From Burkholderia sp. S171 (lineage in GTDB: Bacteria; Pseudomonadota; Gammaproteobacteria; Burkholderiales; Burkholderiaceae), in contig NZ_LMUF01000047.1 in the NCBI RefSeq assembly GCF_009766085.1, forward strand, positions 158,044 to 199,596: a stretch of DNA of 41,553 bases, written 5' to 3'. Below, piece by piece: positions 1 through 8,154 of the stretch. Position 1 is the stretch's first letter; every line of letters begins with the position of its first letter. The notes beneath the pieces are model-generated. The model saw only the letters and a program-made list of their open reading frames with translations, did no database searches and was not told the DNA's origin. The position numbers and the translations under genes were made by a program.

Positions 1-321
1 GCGATGAGGCTTTGGAAGCCTGTCTCAGAAGGCGTTGGCATTCCTTTTACCGCCGACACCTTCACTGCGTCGGAGTCATCGCGGCGATGGTCGCTCCTGG
101 CCGGGTACTGCCTCATGCGATTGGCACACCTGCTTGAGCCCTGCACGGCTGCGGTCGGCAGCACGCGACCCACAACGGTCGGTCGCACGTCCCGTAAGCG
201 GTCTTGAGCAGCCTTCGCATCGCGGTCTCCCCGCACTTCCAATTGACGCTATATTTTCGTGCTTTCACTAAGACGGCGCCTCGCTGTCACCACACCACAA
301 GTCAGATCAGGGAGCACAGAC
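1..321. other. Left-edge stretch without a recognised gene
   Basis: I see short overlapping frames here but none with a convincing ribosome site or familiar motif. One frame is open from the window edge to about position 150 and could be the tail of a gene that starts outside the window. The last 60 bases should hold the promoter of the DUF1737 gene that starts at 322. Confidence 0.4.
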
Positions 322-525
322 ATGTCTTCAGAGCCGCCAAATGGCTTGCCGCGCTATCGTATTCTTACTGGAAAGGATGACGCTGCTTTCTGCTATAGGG
401 TTTCGGAAGCGCTGGCGCTTGGGTACCAACTTTATGGCTCACCCGCGGCAACATTTAATGGAGACTACGTGGTCGTTGCACAAGCGATCCTTTGGGGAGT
501 GAGGTCTACGTCCGAGGACATCTGA
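322..525 (+). CDS. DUF1737 domain small protein
   Basis: This 67-residue protein has the features I associate with DUF1737: an N-terminal YRILTGKDDAAFCYRVSEAL stretch followed by LGYQLYGSPAATFNGD and a VVAQAI end. The family is small, cytoplasmic and without known biochemical function; it often appears as a single stand-alone gene in proteobacteria. The open frame extends upstream to 259, but the ATG at 322 is preceded by GGGAGCA and gives the normal family length, so I chose it. Neighbours are unrelated small genes, and no operon is apparent. The assignment is from sequence memory of the family. Confidence 0.8.
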   Translation: MSSEPPNGLPRYRILTGKDDAAFCYRVSEALALGYQLYGSPAATFNGDYVVVAQAILWGVRSTSEDI

Positions 526-698
526 TTAATTACGAACGATGTTGCCGATAATTGTCGTGAATCTGCACGCCGGAGCCGATGGGCCGATTTTGGCCGCATG
601 CCGGCAATCGAAGAAACGCTTGGAAATCGTGGCAAATCCTGAAAAGTAATTCCCGAGATCGGCCAACGCGGGGAATTCGCTCAAAACTTTGAAGTCAC

Positions 699-857
699 TT
701 ATCGCGCTAAAGGCAGGTACACCGACGGTAGATTCCCCGACGGCGAAACGAATTCATAGCTCACGCCTTGCCATCTGAAAAGCGATATTCCAAGCCCGAT
801 TGAAGTAAAGAACGTGGCTGCAGCCACCACGCATAGAGCCTTCGTTCCTCGACTCAT
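699..857 (-). CDS. 52-residue putative membrane microprotein
   Basis: Reading the minus strand from 857 gives a 52-residue frame. A strong AAGGAG ribosome site lies about 5 bases before the ATG. The protein has a short basic start (MSRGTK), then about 21 hydrophobic residues (ALCVVAAATFFTSIGLGISL) and a polar tail of about 25 residues ending in LPLAR. This fits a single-pass inner-membrane microprotein or a small exported peptide with an uncleaved signal. I do not recognise a family. The ribosome site and signal-like layout are the evidence for a real gene; its short length is the main caution. It stands alone, with no partner gene in the same direction. Confidence 0.55.
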   Translation of the reverse strand: MSRGTKALCVVAAATFFTSIGLGISLFRWQGVSYEFVSPSGNLPSVYLPLAR

Positions 858-1212
858 AGAAGTCTCCTTCATCCGTTCAGTGTCGAGTCACTTGTAAATC
901 GCTTCCAGCTTAATGACTCTGGAAACTTATTGTCGACAATTTAAGCGCCAATGTCGAAGGGCCACCCTTGGCCGGTTTAAGCCTGATGCAATGAATCGGT
1001 TTCACTAGCCTGAGCTGAATAGGACATGAAGTACCGCTCTTCGCTTGAATGATCTATGCGGAATCCGTTCCCGGAAACTGTCGCAGGGTTATTTTTGCTG
1101 ACCCCCGAAAGCACCGCATGGTTCAAATCAGATTAAATAAACGTTCATATCGTCGCCAAAACATCGCGCTTATTACGCGACGACGACGGCAGTTGTGTAT
1201 AACGCGAATGCC
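858..1212. other. Intergenic stretch with a 12-bp palindrome
   Basis: No gene was found. A perfect palindrome ATTGTCGACAAT lies at 929-940, about 70 bases upstream of the 52-residue minus-strand gene, where an operator would be expected. The pattern resembles operators of GntR-family regulators, but no such regulator is in this window. The stretch is visibly richer in A and T than the catabolic operons to the right. Confidence 0.4.
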
Positions 1213-1431
1213 TTAAGCCGGCGAGCAGTTTAATCCGATGCAGGCCTCAAGCTGTTCGAGCCGGTCGTTGATTCGCCGCATACGAGATTGCTGTGCGGGC
1301 ACAAGCGCACTGGATGCGACCAAATCAATCCGGTTACGCCAGTAGGACAAGGGGATTCGGTCATCACCGGAAATTCTTCGGATTACCTGCTCCAGGTGAA
1401 GAATATCCCTTTCAATTTGCCAATGATTCAT
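1213..1431 (-). CDS. Hypothetical 72-residue protein
   Basis: This frame encodes a small, charged, probably helical protein (MNHWQIERDILHLEQVIRRI at its start; RMRRINDRLEQLEACIGL near its end). Leucines and isoleucines are spaced as in a short helical hairpin or coiled coil, which suggests a small cytoplasmic binding protein. I do not recognise the family. I chose the ATG at 1431 over the upstream codon at 1443 because the downstream start leaves a continuous amphipathic helix; no strong ribosome site separates the two. The surrounding DNA is gene-poor and lower in GC than the rest of the window. Confidence 0.5.
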   Translation of the reverse strand: MNHWQIERDILHLEQVIRRISGDDRIPLSYWRNRIDLVASSALVPAQQSRMRRINDRLEQLEACIGLNCSPA

Positions 1432-1840
1432 TAAGCACTCCAAGCTAAATGTTATTTTTACTTTTTATGGGTCGAGTTCGAGGCAATGCGCGGCACGTGC
1501 CGCCAGAGAAGGGCAGCACAGGTCCTGAAGGCAAAGCGTTATACACAACCCGTTAGAAGTGGATAATTTACGTCCGTCTATTTTTAAGCTTGCCCCGCGA
1601 ATTTCCGTGGGCTACGGTCAGATTCGCTTTGTTTCCGTGGCTTCCGGTATCACCGCTCAAAGCCAGGAAAAATTCTTCATCACACTATTGGCATAGACGC
1701 CATTCTTCCCCGGCGGCGCTACGCTATAGTGGGCCTCACGCCAAAGCGTTAAGCCGAGAGATAATTGATGATGCAGAAGAAAATTACTTGATCGTTTGCC
1801 CCTCGTCTATCCGAAATTAGTCACGCATGGAAATTTACGC
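1432..1840. other. Intergenic stretch upstream of the AraC-type gene
   Basis: I see no convincing gene. A 76-codon frame at 1590-1820 lacks a ribosome site and family resemblance. The right end should hold the promoter of the AraC-type regulator that starts at 1841. Confidence 0.4.
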
Positions 1841-2941
1841 ATGGATACACCGGAGCGATCAGTGATTGGGGGTACCCAAGCCAACGCGACTGCTCAACAC
1901 GCGTCGGACGAGCACGCGGCGGAGGTCGATGGCGGGCTCTCATGGCTGGACCTTGCGACGACCGATGCAGAGGACGCCGCAGACGTTCAGCGTCGATGGA
2001 TGCCAACCGAGTATGACCAGGTTGATTGCGGCGCGTTTGCCGGACGGTTTCAGCAACTGAGTTTTCAAGACACACTCGTGGCCGCTGAACGCCAGAATCG
2101 CACCGTGCTGAAGCGGCTACATTTCCCGCCCGATTACTGCTCGGTGAGCTTCGTCCGTTCGGTTTCAGGTCGGGCACGATGCGACCTCGAAGCTATTTCC
2201 CAAGGGACGGTCGCCTACCTGCCGGCAAACAACGAGTACGAAGTGCTTTTACCGCCAAGCGAGATCGCCTATTTTCGGATCCGCCAGGACCGATTTTTAC
2301 AAGCAGCCGACACCTTGGGTTACGGCTTGCCGGGAGACGGGTTCCAAGCGCTCATGTTCGATAGCATTCATGCCAATGATCTAAATGACATGCTCGAGAC
2401 CTTGATGTCGATTCGACATTCGCCTGATTCAAGCCAGCCTGAGTCAAGCCAGCCTGAGTCAAGCCAGCCTGAGGCATTGAATCACGAGTACCTGGAAAAG
2501 GTCGTGCTGGAGCGCACTCTCGGCATTCTTTCCAACTCGACCGCCAAATCCTTTCAGATGCCGTTGGGTAGTGGGTATCGAATCACCCAAGCGGCGCAAG
2601 CATTGATTGAAAGCAGACCCGACGAGCCGTTGACGGTAATGACTTTGTGTCAGGGGCTGGGAGTCAGCCGTGCCTCGCTTCAACGCTGCTTCTTGCAGAT
2701 TCACGGTGTTGCGCCGCTTGCATACTTGAGAATGCGACGGCTCAATTGCGCGCGGCGTGCCCTGAAGGTGGCGCGCGGTACAAGCGCCACGGTGACGGCC
2801 ATCGCTATGCACTGGGGGTTCTTTCATTTTGCTAGATTCGCGCAAGATTATTTCCACCAATTTGGCGAACTTCCCTCCGCGACACTCGGCAGGTCGGGCA
2901 GGACGAAGTCCGAGCCTGGCCAATCCCGTCTGCAGCGTTAA
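1841..2941 (+). CDS. AraC-family transcriptional regulator
   Basis: This 366-residue protein has an N-terminal ligand-sensing half of about 190 residues and a C-terminal AraC/XylS DNA-binding domain. The latter shows two helix-turn-helix units: the first around PLTVMTLCQGLGVSRASLQR, the second around VTAIAMHWGFFHFARFAQDY, followed by the typical GELPSATL end. Between the halves is a linker of three identical five-residue repeats, SSQPE. The frame is open upstream to 1796; I chose the ATG at 1841 because the sequence before it is unlike the family, although its ribosome site is weak. The next gene on this strand is a porin 0.6 kb downstream, too far for a tight operon, though regulation of the porin is possible. 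The effector is unknown. Confidence 0.88.
   Translation: MDTPERSVIGGTQANATAQHASDEHAAEVDGGLSWLDLATTDAEDAADVQRRWMPTEYDQVDCGAFAGRFQQLSFQDTLVAAERQNRTVLKRLHFPPDYCSVSFVRSVSGRARCDLEAISQGTVAYLPANNEYEVLLPPSEIAYFRIRQDRFLQAADTLGYGLPGDGFQALMFDSIHANDLNDMLETLMSIRHSPDSSQPESSQPESSQPEALNHEYLEKVVLERTLGILSNSTAKSFQMPLGSGYRITQAAQALIESRPDEPLTVMTLCQGLGVSRASLQRCFLQIHGVAPLAYLRMRRLNCARRALKVARGTSATVTAIAMHWGFFHFARFAQDYFHQFGELPSATLGRSGRTKSEPGQSRLQR
2429..2473 (+). repeat. Three exact 15-bp tandem repeats inside the AraC-type gene
   Basis: The unit TCAAGCCAGCCTGAG occurs three times back to back at 2429-2443, 2444-2458 and 2459-2473. It is a multiple of three, so gain or loss of units would lengthen or shorten the inter-domain linker by five residues without breaking the frame. 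Confidence 0.95.
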
Positions 2942-3537
2942 TCCCGACGGGATCGGTGCGAGACTCCCTGGCCGAACATTCACGGACTATTGACTGCAAA
3001 CAGGCTACATCCGAGTGTCTTCGCGAGTGTAGTGTCTATCCGTCGTTTCAGATCTGTCATCGAGCGGTGACGCTCCCGGTCCACGCACCGGCAAACCGAC
3101 GCATTGCATTCGCAAGAGTCGGTTCGACTTCACGAAATCGCGTACCTCGCAAATGGGACTGCGGCGCCTATACAACAGTCGCATCCTTTCAGATTGCGTA
3201 TTGGAGGCTCGCGCCTCGTCACAACGCACTCGACATCACCGCTCTCCCATGGATTTCATGAAAAGCTCTCGGGCGGCTGGCAGCGGCTATCCCAGCTTAA
3301 AACCCTTGCCGGCCCTCCAGCACACGCCAACCATGCCATGCAGTAAGCGCATCCAGATGATAACAACAATGCACTGGAATTATCGCTGGCTTCCCGTCAA
3401 ATTGAAGACGCAAGCACCGGCTTGTGACTCAGCAGGAAGAATCGACAAGCCTTTTGCCCCGAGATGCAGAGGGCTGTCGATTCCGGCGCAAAGCCACCAA
3501 TTCGCAGAAAGCGAAACTCAAAAAAAGGGGAGACAGT
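2942..3537. other. Intergenic stretch between AraC-type gene and porin
   Basis: Several short overlapping frames are open, but none has a ribosome site or recognisable motif. The right part probably carries the porin promoter and leader; the last bases before 3538 hold a strong AGGGGAG ribosome site. Confidence 0.4.
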
Positions 3538-4653
3538 ATGAGGAAGTTGAGCAAGTGGCGTTATGCCTTGCTGCCGGTAGCACTGGCTTGTCAGCAAGCG
3601 CATGCGCAATCGAGCGTCACGTTGTACGGCGTTGTCGATGAAAGCGTCCGCTACATGACGAACGCTAACAAAGCGGGTGATTCAAGCGTAGCGCTTGGTG
3701 CTGGCGGCCTGACACAAAGCCGCTGGGGCCTGAAGGGTGTCGAGGATCTGGGCGGCGGTTGGTCGACCATCTTCAAGCTCGAAAATCGATTCGATATCAA
3801 CAACGGTCAAAGCGATCCCACCTTGCCGTATTTCAACGAGGCACAGGTCGGAATACGTTCGAGTACGTATGGCCAGGTCATTATCGGTCGTCAGTACAAC
3901 GTGATGATTGAAGGCATCACGATTGGCGGATACGGCAGCAATCCATGGGTCCCGTACGACTTCAGTTTCCAGCCCGAAGTGACCATGAGCGGCGGAATCT
4001 GGACGAGCAATCAGGTTCAGTACCAGTTTCACGCCCATGACCTCATGGTCTCGGCGGGCTATGCGTTTGGGGGTGTTGCCGGTCACACGTCGTATGGCAG
4101 CGAGATCGGCTTGGCGGCCGCCTATGCGCCAGCGGGCGGTCCGGTCTCGCTGGGTGGCGCCTATAAGGAATCGAAAGACTCAGTCAACGGCGCCGATTCG
4201 AAGTCATGGACCTTCGGAGGATCGTACACATGGGACAAGACGCGATTTGCGCTGGGGTACATCGTTGACCAGAACGCCGCCGGTTTCTCCAATTTCGCTA
4301 ATGGGCCGTTCACGGCAGCCGCGCTGACGGCCCTCAAGTACACCGACTTTTCGAAGCGTCGCATGATCATGGGCGGCGTTACGCAACAGGTGGGTGCTGC
4401 GTGGCACTTCGCGGCGAACGTTTGGCGTACCTTGCAGGATGGCAAGACGGAATCGAAGGATGGGTCTGCGTGGCAGTATCAGCTAGTGGGTGACTACAAC
4501 TTGTCCAAGCGTACTGACGTCTACGTTGAAGCAGATTACTCGCAATACCGGGGAGACCTGATTGGCGCGCAATTGCAAGGTGTCAACGGCATCGGGCTGG
4601 CTCAGAGGGGTACGCAAGTGGGCGCGATGGCAGGCTTGCGTCATCAGTTCTAA
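3538..4653 (+). CDS. Outer-membrane porin, Burkholderia trimeric type
   Basis: This 371-residue protein is a general diffusion porin of the Gram-negative porin family (OmpC-like, Burkholderia type). It begins with a Sec signal peptide ending in AHA, with cleavage expected after residue 23. The mature start SSVTLYGVVDESVRY is the hallmark first strand of these porins. SRWGLKGVEDLGGGWSTIFKLENRF follows, and the chain ends with the aromatic residue F (GLRHQF) that the BAM machinery reads. Length is normal. The frame is open to 3424, but the ATG at 3538 has a strong AGGGGAG site and the signal peptide, so it is the start. It would let small polar solutes into the periplasm. It is monocistronic with its own terminator. 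Confidence 0.95.
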   Translation: MRKLSKWRYALLPVALACQQAHAQSSVTLYGVVDESVRYMTNANKAGDSSVALGAGGLTQSRWGLKGVEDLGGGWSTIFKLENRFDINNGQSDPTLPYFNEAQVGIRSSTYGQVIIGRQYNVMIEGITIGGYGSNPWVPYDFSFQPEVTMSGGIWTSNQVQYQFHAHDLMVSAGYAFGGVAGHTSYGSEIGLAAAYAPAGGPVSLGGAYKESKDSVNGADSKSWTFGGSYTWDKTRFALGYIVDQNAAGFSNFANGPFTAAALTALKYTDFSKRRMIMGGVTQQVGAAWHFAANVWRTLQDGKTESKDGSAWQYQLVGDYNLSKRTDVYVEADYSQYRGDLIGAQLQGVNGIGLAQRGTQVGAMAGLRHQF

Positions 4654-4682
4654 AGTTACTGCGGCGGCCTCCGGATCAAAAA

Positions 4683-4723
4683 CTGCGGCGCTCGGTTAAA
4701 TGCCGGGCGCCGCAGATTTTTTA
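4683..4723 (+). terminator. Rho-independent terminator of the porin gene
   Basis: A perfect 9-bp stem, CTGCGGCGC (4683-4691) with GCGCCGCAG (4707-4715), is followed directly by ATTTTTTA. It lies 30 bases after the porin stop codon. Confidence 0.9.
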
Positions 4724-4766
4724 TCCAAGCATTTCGAAAACAACGCGCTTGGAATTGAAACCGCTT

Positions 4767-6089
4767 TCAACCGATGGGCGATTGTTGCAAGCGCTGATGC
4801 GAACGTCGCGGATCGAGTAGCAAGAATCCTGCTGCGCCCACTACGAGCAACAGCACGCCCGTAGCGATAAAGCCCAACTCATACCCTCGATTGTTCGCCA
4901 CTGCGCCGAGCACCTTGCCCATTGCAGCAGGCGCAACCAAACCCGCCAACGTTGCAATTGAATTTGTGATTGCCAGCATCGCGCCGCGCCGCGAGTCCGG
5001 CGTGACTTCAGCCACCAGCAGCGGGCCGAACGTGAACGCCTGGAGAGCCAGCGCGCTCGCCAGTGCCATCAGCGCTACCTTCGCAAACGGCGGGGCATCG
5101 ACATAAAGCATGCAGTAGGCCAATCCGCTCACGACGCACGCGCTGCTGACCAGTGCGCCACGCGCCAGCCGCGACGATACCCCGCGAGCAAGCATTCGAT
5201 GCGACAGCATGGCCAGCCCGAGCCCGATGGGGATTTGCGCCGCCACTTGCAGCGCGAAGAGCCAGCCGGCCTCGGTAGCACTGAACCCAAGCGCTACCCG
5301 GAAGTAACTAGGTACCCAGGTCACGCCAATCGCGATCACTGAATATCCGACAAGCCCCTGCAACAGCACGCCGATCACGGTCCGGTCGGTGAGAAGGCGC
5401 CCATAACTCACACTCGAGCGGACCGGAGCCCAACCGGCGCGCAGCGCACTCCCGAGCGGTTGGTTGCGATGCGCGTCGCCGCTTTTCCCCACGCCAAGCC
5501 AAAGGATCGTCCACATGACGCCGACCACGCCCAGCGATAGAAAAGCCGCGTGCCAGTACCAGCGTTGAGCAATGAAGGTGAGCACCGGCCCCGCCAGGAT
5601 GATGCCGGTCGTCGCGCCTTGCTGGACGATGGTAGTCGGCAGCGCGCGTTCATGATCCTCGAACCAGGTGTACACCACGTGCAGGGCGAGCGGCGACGCC
5701 GGCCCTTCTCCCGCGCCGAGCAGGATGCGGCAGGCCAGCAGCACGGCGAAGCTAGTCGGCCACGCAAGGGGCAACTGCGCGACCGCCCACACGAGCGCAA
5801 GGCCCGCCATCAACCATTTCACGTTGAGCCGGTCGGCAACCAGCCCGACACCGATTCCCGATAACGCGAAAAGCAGGAAAAACGCGCTTCCGACGATTCC
5901 AAACTGCGCATGCGTCAGTTGCAGGTCGCGCATGAGTGGTAGCGCAACGAGCCCGAGCACGGCCTTATCGGCGAAATTGATTGCCATGAAAAGAAACAGC
6001 GACGCCACGATCACCCAGCGCCGACGGCTAGCTGTTGCCATGGGTGCAGAGCGGTCCAGCACGAATCCGGAATCTTTTGCTTCTAACAT
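4767..6089 (-). CDS. MFS transporter
   Basis: This 440-residue integral membrane protein belongs to the major facilitator superfamily, most like the anion:cation symporter group that takes up organic acids such as hexuronates, glucarate or phthalate derivatives. About 12 hydrophobic segments can be counted. The N-terminal part shows FADKAVLGLVALPLMRDLQL, and the loop between segments 2 and 3 resembles the usual VADRLNVKWLM motif. ILLGAGEGPASPLALHVVYTWF is typical of the group. The frame extends upstream to 6224; I chose the ATG at 6089 because of the AGGAGC site before it and normal length. It is divergent from a LysR regulator 262 bases away, which probably controls it. Substrate cannot be read. 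Confidence 0.88.
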   Translation of the reverse strand: MLEAKDSGFVLDRSAPMATASRRRWVIVASLFLFMAINFADKAVLGLVALPLMRDLQLTHAQFGIVGSAFFLLFALSGIGVGLVADRLNVKWLMAGLALVWAVAQLPLAWPTSFAVLLACRILLGAGEGPASPLALHVVYTWFEDHERALPTTIVQQGATTGIILAGPVLTFIAQRWYWHAAFLSLGVVGVMWTILWLGVGKSGDAHRNQPLGSALRAGWAPVRSSVSYGRLLTDRTVIGVLLQGLVGYSVIAIGVTWVPSYFRVALGFSATEAGWLFALQVAAQIPIGLGLAMLSHRMLARGVSSRLARGALVSSACVVSGLAYCMLYVDAPPFAKVALMALASALALQAFTFGPLLVAEVTPDSRRGAMLAITNSIATLAGLVAPAAMGKVLGAVANNRGYELGFIATGVLLLVVGAAGFLLLDPRRSHQRLQQSPIG

Positions 6090-6351
6090 CGAATGCTCCT
6101 GAGAATGCCCTGGCAATAAGGTCGGCGAACCCGACCCCGACGCGTTACCGATGGCGATGGCAGCACATGGACACGGCGGTGGACGAGGCGGGTTTTGGAG
6201 CGGTGCGCGGAGTAAGGTTTTCAATAACGTCTCCCGTGTGCGGCGCGAGTATTGAACCTATCGAGTCGGTCCGGGCCGCAGGTTTGCGCCCATTTGAGGT
6301 GGTATAACGCAATAGTTCAAGTGCAATATCTTTATCGGAACGTTGCAGACA

Positions 6352-7287
6352 ATGCATGAAATCAATTCGCGCCGGCTCTCCCATGTGGTTGCGCTAGCTG
6401 AGGAAGGAAGTTTTGCCCGCGCGGCCGGCAGGGTCCATTTGAGCCAGCCCGCGCTGAGCCGCAGCATCCAGGCGCTTGAGGACGAACTGGGCATGAAGCT
6501 CTTCGATCGCGCCGCGCGCGGCGTTGCGCTAACGGCTGCCGGCCGTCTCCTGGTCGAGCGAGCACGGCGCGTGCTGTTCGAAACGCGGTGCATGTTCCGC
6601 GATGTCGAGTTGCTCAAGGCGCACGAACTTGGTGAGGTGAAAATCGGCCTGGGCCCTTACGCGGCGGTCGTGCTGTTGCCGGACCTGCTGGTCGAATTTT
6701 CACGGCGCTTTCCCAAGATCAAGGTGCTGATCGAGTTGAGCGAAGGCGACGAACTCATGCAGAAACTTCGCGCTGAACGTGTCGACTTCGTGGTGACGGA
6801 CCGGCGCGTTCCGCCCGTCGCGCCAGACTTGGCGCTGCACCGGTTGCCGCGTCATGAAGGCGGCTGGTTTGCGCGGCCGGATCATCCACTGCTGGCGCGC
6901 GGTCCGGTGCCGCTTTCCGCGTTGCGGGAGTTTCCGCTCGTTTCCGTGTCGCTGCCTGGCTTCATGAAAGATGCGCTGCATCGCCTGCTCAAATATCGGG
7001 CGCACGAGGAAATTCCGTTGCAGGTCGAGTGCAATGACGTCGCTGTGCTCAAGGAGGTCGTGGCCAGAACGGATGCGGTGTTGTTCGCAACCGCCTCGGC
7101 GGTCCGGCGCGACCTGGAGACTCAGCGTCTCGTGCGCATTCCGCTCACCCATCCGCCGAAACTGAGCCTTGAGTTTGCACTCGTGTCCCTGGCTGAGCGA
7201 ACCCATTCGCCTGCCGCCAGTGCGGCGCTGGCGTTGGCTGAGGAAGTCATGGACAGCGCCAATACGGCCGCGCGCGGATTGATGTAG
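6352..7287 (+). CDS. LysR-family transcriptional regulator
   Basis: This 311-residue protein is a LysR-type regulator. The winged helix-turn-helix fills the first 60 residues (FARAAGRVHLSQPALSRSIQ, then LEDELGMKLFDRAARGVALT). A linker helix and a two-lobed periplasmic-binding-type effector domain follow. A TTG at 6343 is in frame, but the ATG at 6352 is the better start. These proteins act as tetramers and respond to a pathway metabolite. The divergent arrangement with the MFS transporter gene suggests it controls uptake of that transporter's substrate. No metabolic enzyme adjoins the pair, so the compound is unknown. Confidence 0.92.
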   Translation: MHEINSRRLSHVVALAEEGSFARAAGRVHLSQPALSRSIQALEDELGMKLFDRAARGVALTAAGRLLVERARRVLFETRCMFRDVELLKAHELGEVKIGLGPYAAVVLLPDLLVEFSRRFPKIKVLIELSEGDELMQKLRAERVDFVVTDRRVPPVAPDLALHRLPRHEGGWFARPDHPLLARGPVPLSALREFPLVSVSLPGFMKDALHRLLKYRAHEEIPLQVECNDVAVLKEVVARTDAVLFATASAVRRDLETQRLVRIPLTHPPKLSLEFALVSLAERTHSPAASAALALAEEVMDSANTAARGLM

Positions 7288-7357
7288 TCGCCATGCGCCA
7301 TGCTTAGGGCTTTCCCTTGGCCGGGTTGACAAAGAGCGAGTGTTCGCCGAGGATCCG

Positions 7358-7374
7358 GAATCCCGATTCCGTTT
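7358..7374. promoter_or_regulatory. Candidate TetR operator, site 1
   Basis: GAATCCCGATTCCGTTT lies 27 bases upstream of the tetR-type start codon. Its core GGAATC-CC-GATTCC is a perfect palindrome. A copy with 15 of 17 bases identical precedes the next gene at 8108-8124. Paired sites before a TetR gene and its neighbour are the usual pattern of autoregulation. Confidence 0.65.
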
Positions 7375-7400
7375 TTGCGCAACACCGCTCATAGAACCTC

Positions 7401-8084
7401 ATGACCCCACCCCAACCACGCAGCCGCGCAGCAGTTGAATCCGCCCTCGCGGTGCCTCGGCAGGCGCGCAGCCAGATCGGGCTGGAAAAAATGCTACAGG
7501 CTGGCCGCGAGCTGATTGAGGCGAGCGGCAACCTGGACGACCTGTCCATCACGGATATCGTGGAACGCTCGGGTACCTCTATTGGCGCGTTCTATCGGCG
7601 CTTCGACAGCAAGGACATGTTTTTCGATGTAGTGCTCGACCGGGCAATGACCGAAGGCCGCAACCGTATTCGCGACATGGTCGCGAGCGAGCCCGAATGG
7701 CGCTCGGGAGACGCACGGAAGGTCGCGGACGCAATCGTCGAGATGTATGTGCAGTCGTTTCGCCGCAACCGCGGGCTGTTCCATGCGTCGCTGTTACGCG
7801 TGTCGCGACCGAGAACGACGTGGGACGTCGTCAAGGAAGCGAACCGCGACGTGCTGACGTTGATCGTGCCGCCGCTCGTCGCCGCCATCGTGAAAGAACG
7901 CGGTGCACGAAAAGCGGATGCACCGCCGATCGAGTTCGAGGTACAAGCGGCGCTTCAACTGATCCTGGGAATGCTGGTCAACATCGTCCTGAACGATCCC
8001 GGCCCGTTGTCGCTGACGAGCCGCCGCCTCACGCCCTGGCTCAAGACACAGTTTTGCCGTTGCCTGATTTTGGGCACTCCCTGA
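7401..8084 (+). CDS. TetR/AcrR-family transcriptional regulator
   Basis: This 227-residue protein has a TetR-type N-terminal DNA-binding domain. The helix-turn-helix signature ITDIVERSGTSIGAFYRRFDSKDMFF lies around residues 50-75, followed by a helical ligand domain of about 150 residues. TetR proteins mostly repress and are released by small ligands. Upstream lies a palindrome repeated almost exactly in front of the following alkylsulfatase-type gene. This supports control of both its own gene and the 8155-11637 operon. A ligand related to a fatty acyl-CoA or alkyl compound is plausible from the neighbours but is an inference. Confidence 0.9.
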   Translation: MTPPQPRSRAAVESALAVPRQARSQIGLEKMLQAGRELIEASGNLDDLSITDIVERSGTSIGAFYRRFDSKDMFFDVVLDRAMTEGRNRIRDMVASEPEWRSGDARKVADAIVEMYVQSFRRNRGLFHASLLRVSRPRTTWDVVKEANRDVLTLIVPPLVAAIVKERGARKADAPPIEFEVQAALQLILGMLVNIVLNDPGPLSLTSRRLTPWLKTQFCRCLILGTP

Positions 8085-8107
8085 TTTTTTCGGCAAAAAC
8101 GGAATAA

Positions 8108-8124
8108 GAATTTCGATTCCGTTT
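8108..8124. promoter_or_regulatory. Candidate TetR operator, site 2
   Basis: GAATTTCGATTCCGTTT matches site 1 in 15 of 17 bases. It lies 24 bases after the tetR-type stop and about 30 bases before the next start codon. An extra half-site CGGAAT at 8100-8105 forms a wider inverted repeat with ATTCCG at 8116-8121. Confidence 0.62.
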
Positions 8125-8154
8125 CATCCAACCGATTTCCGCGAGGAGACATCC

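Noticed and set aside
1590..1820. A 76-codon frame upstream of the AraC-type gene
   Set aside because: No ribosome site, unusual start codon and no family resemblance.
6090..6351. A LysR binding site in the MFS/LysR gap (GTTC at 6315 with GAAC at 6338)
   Set aside because: The four-base arms are too short and spaced too widely to stand above chance.
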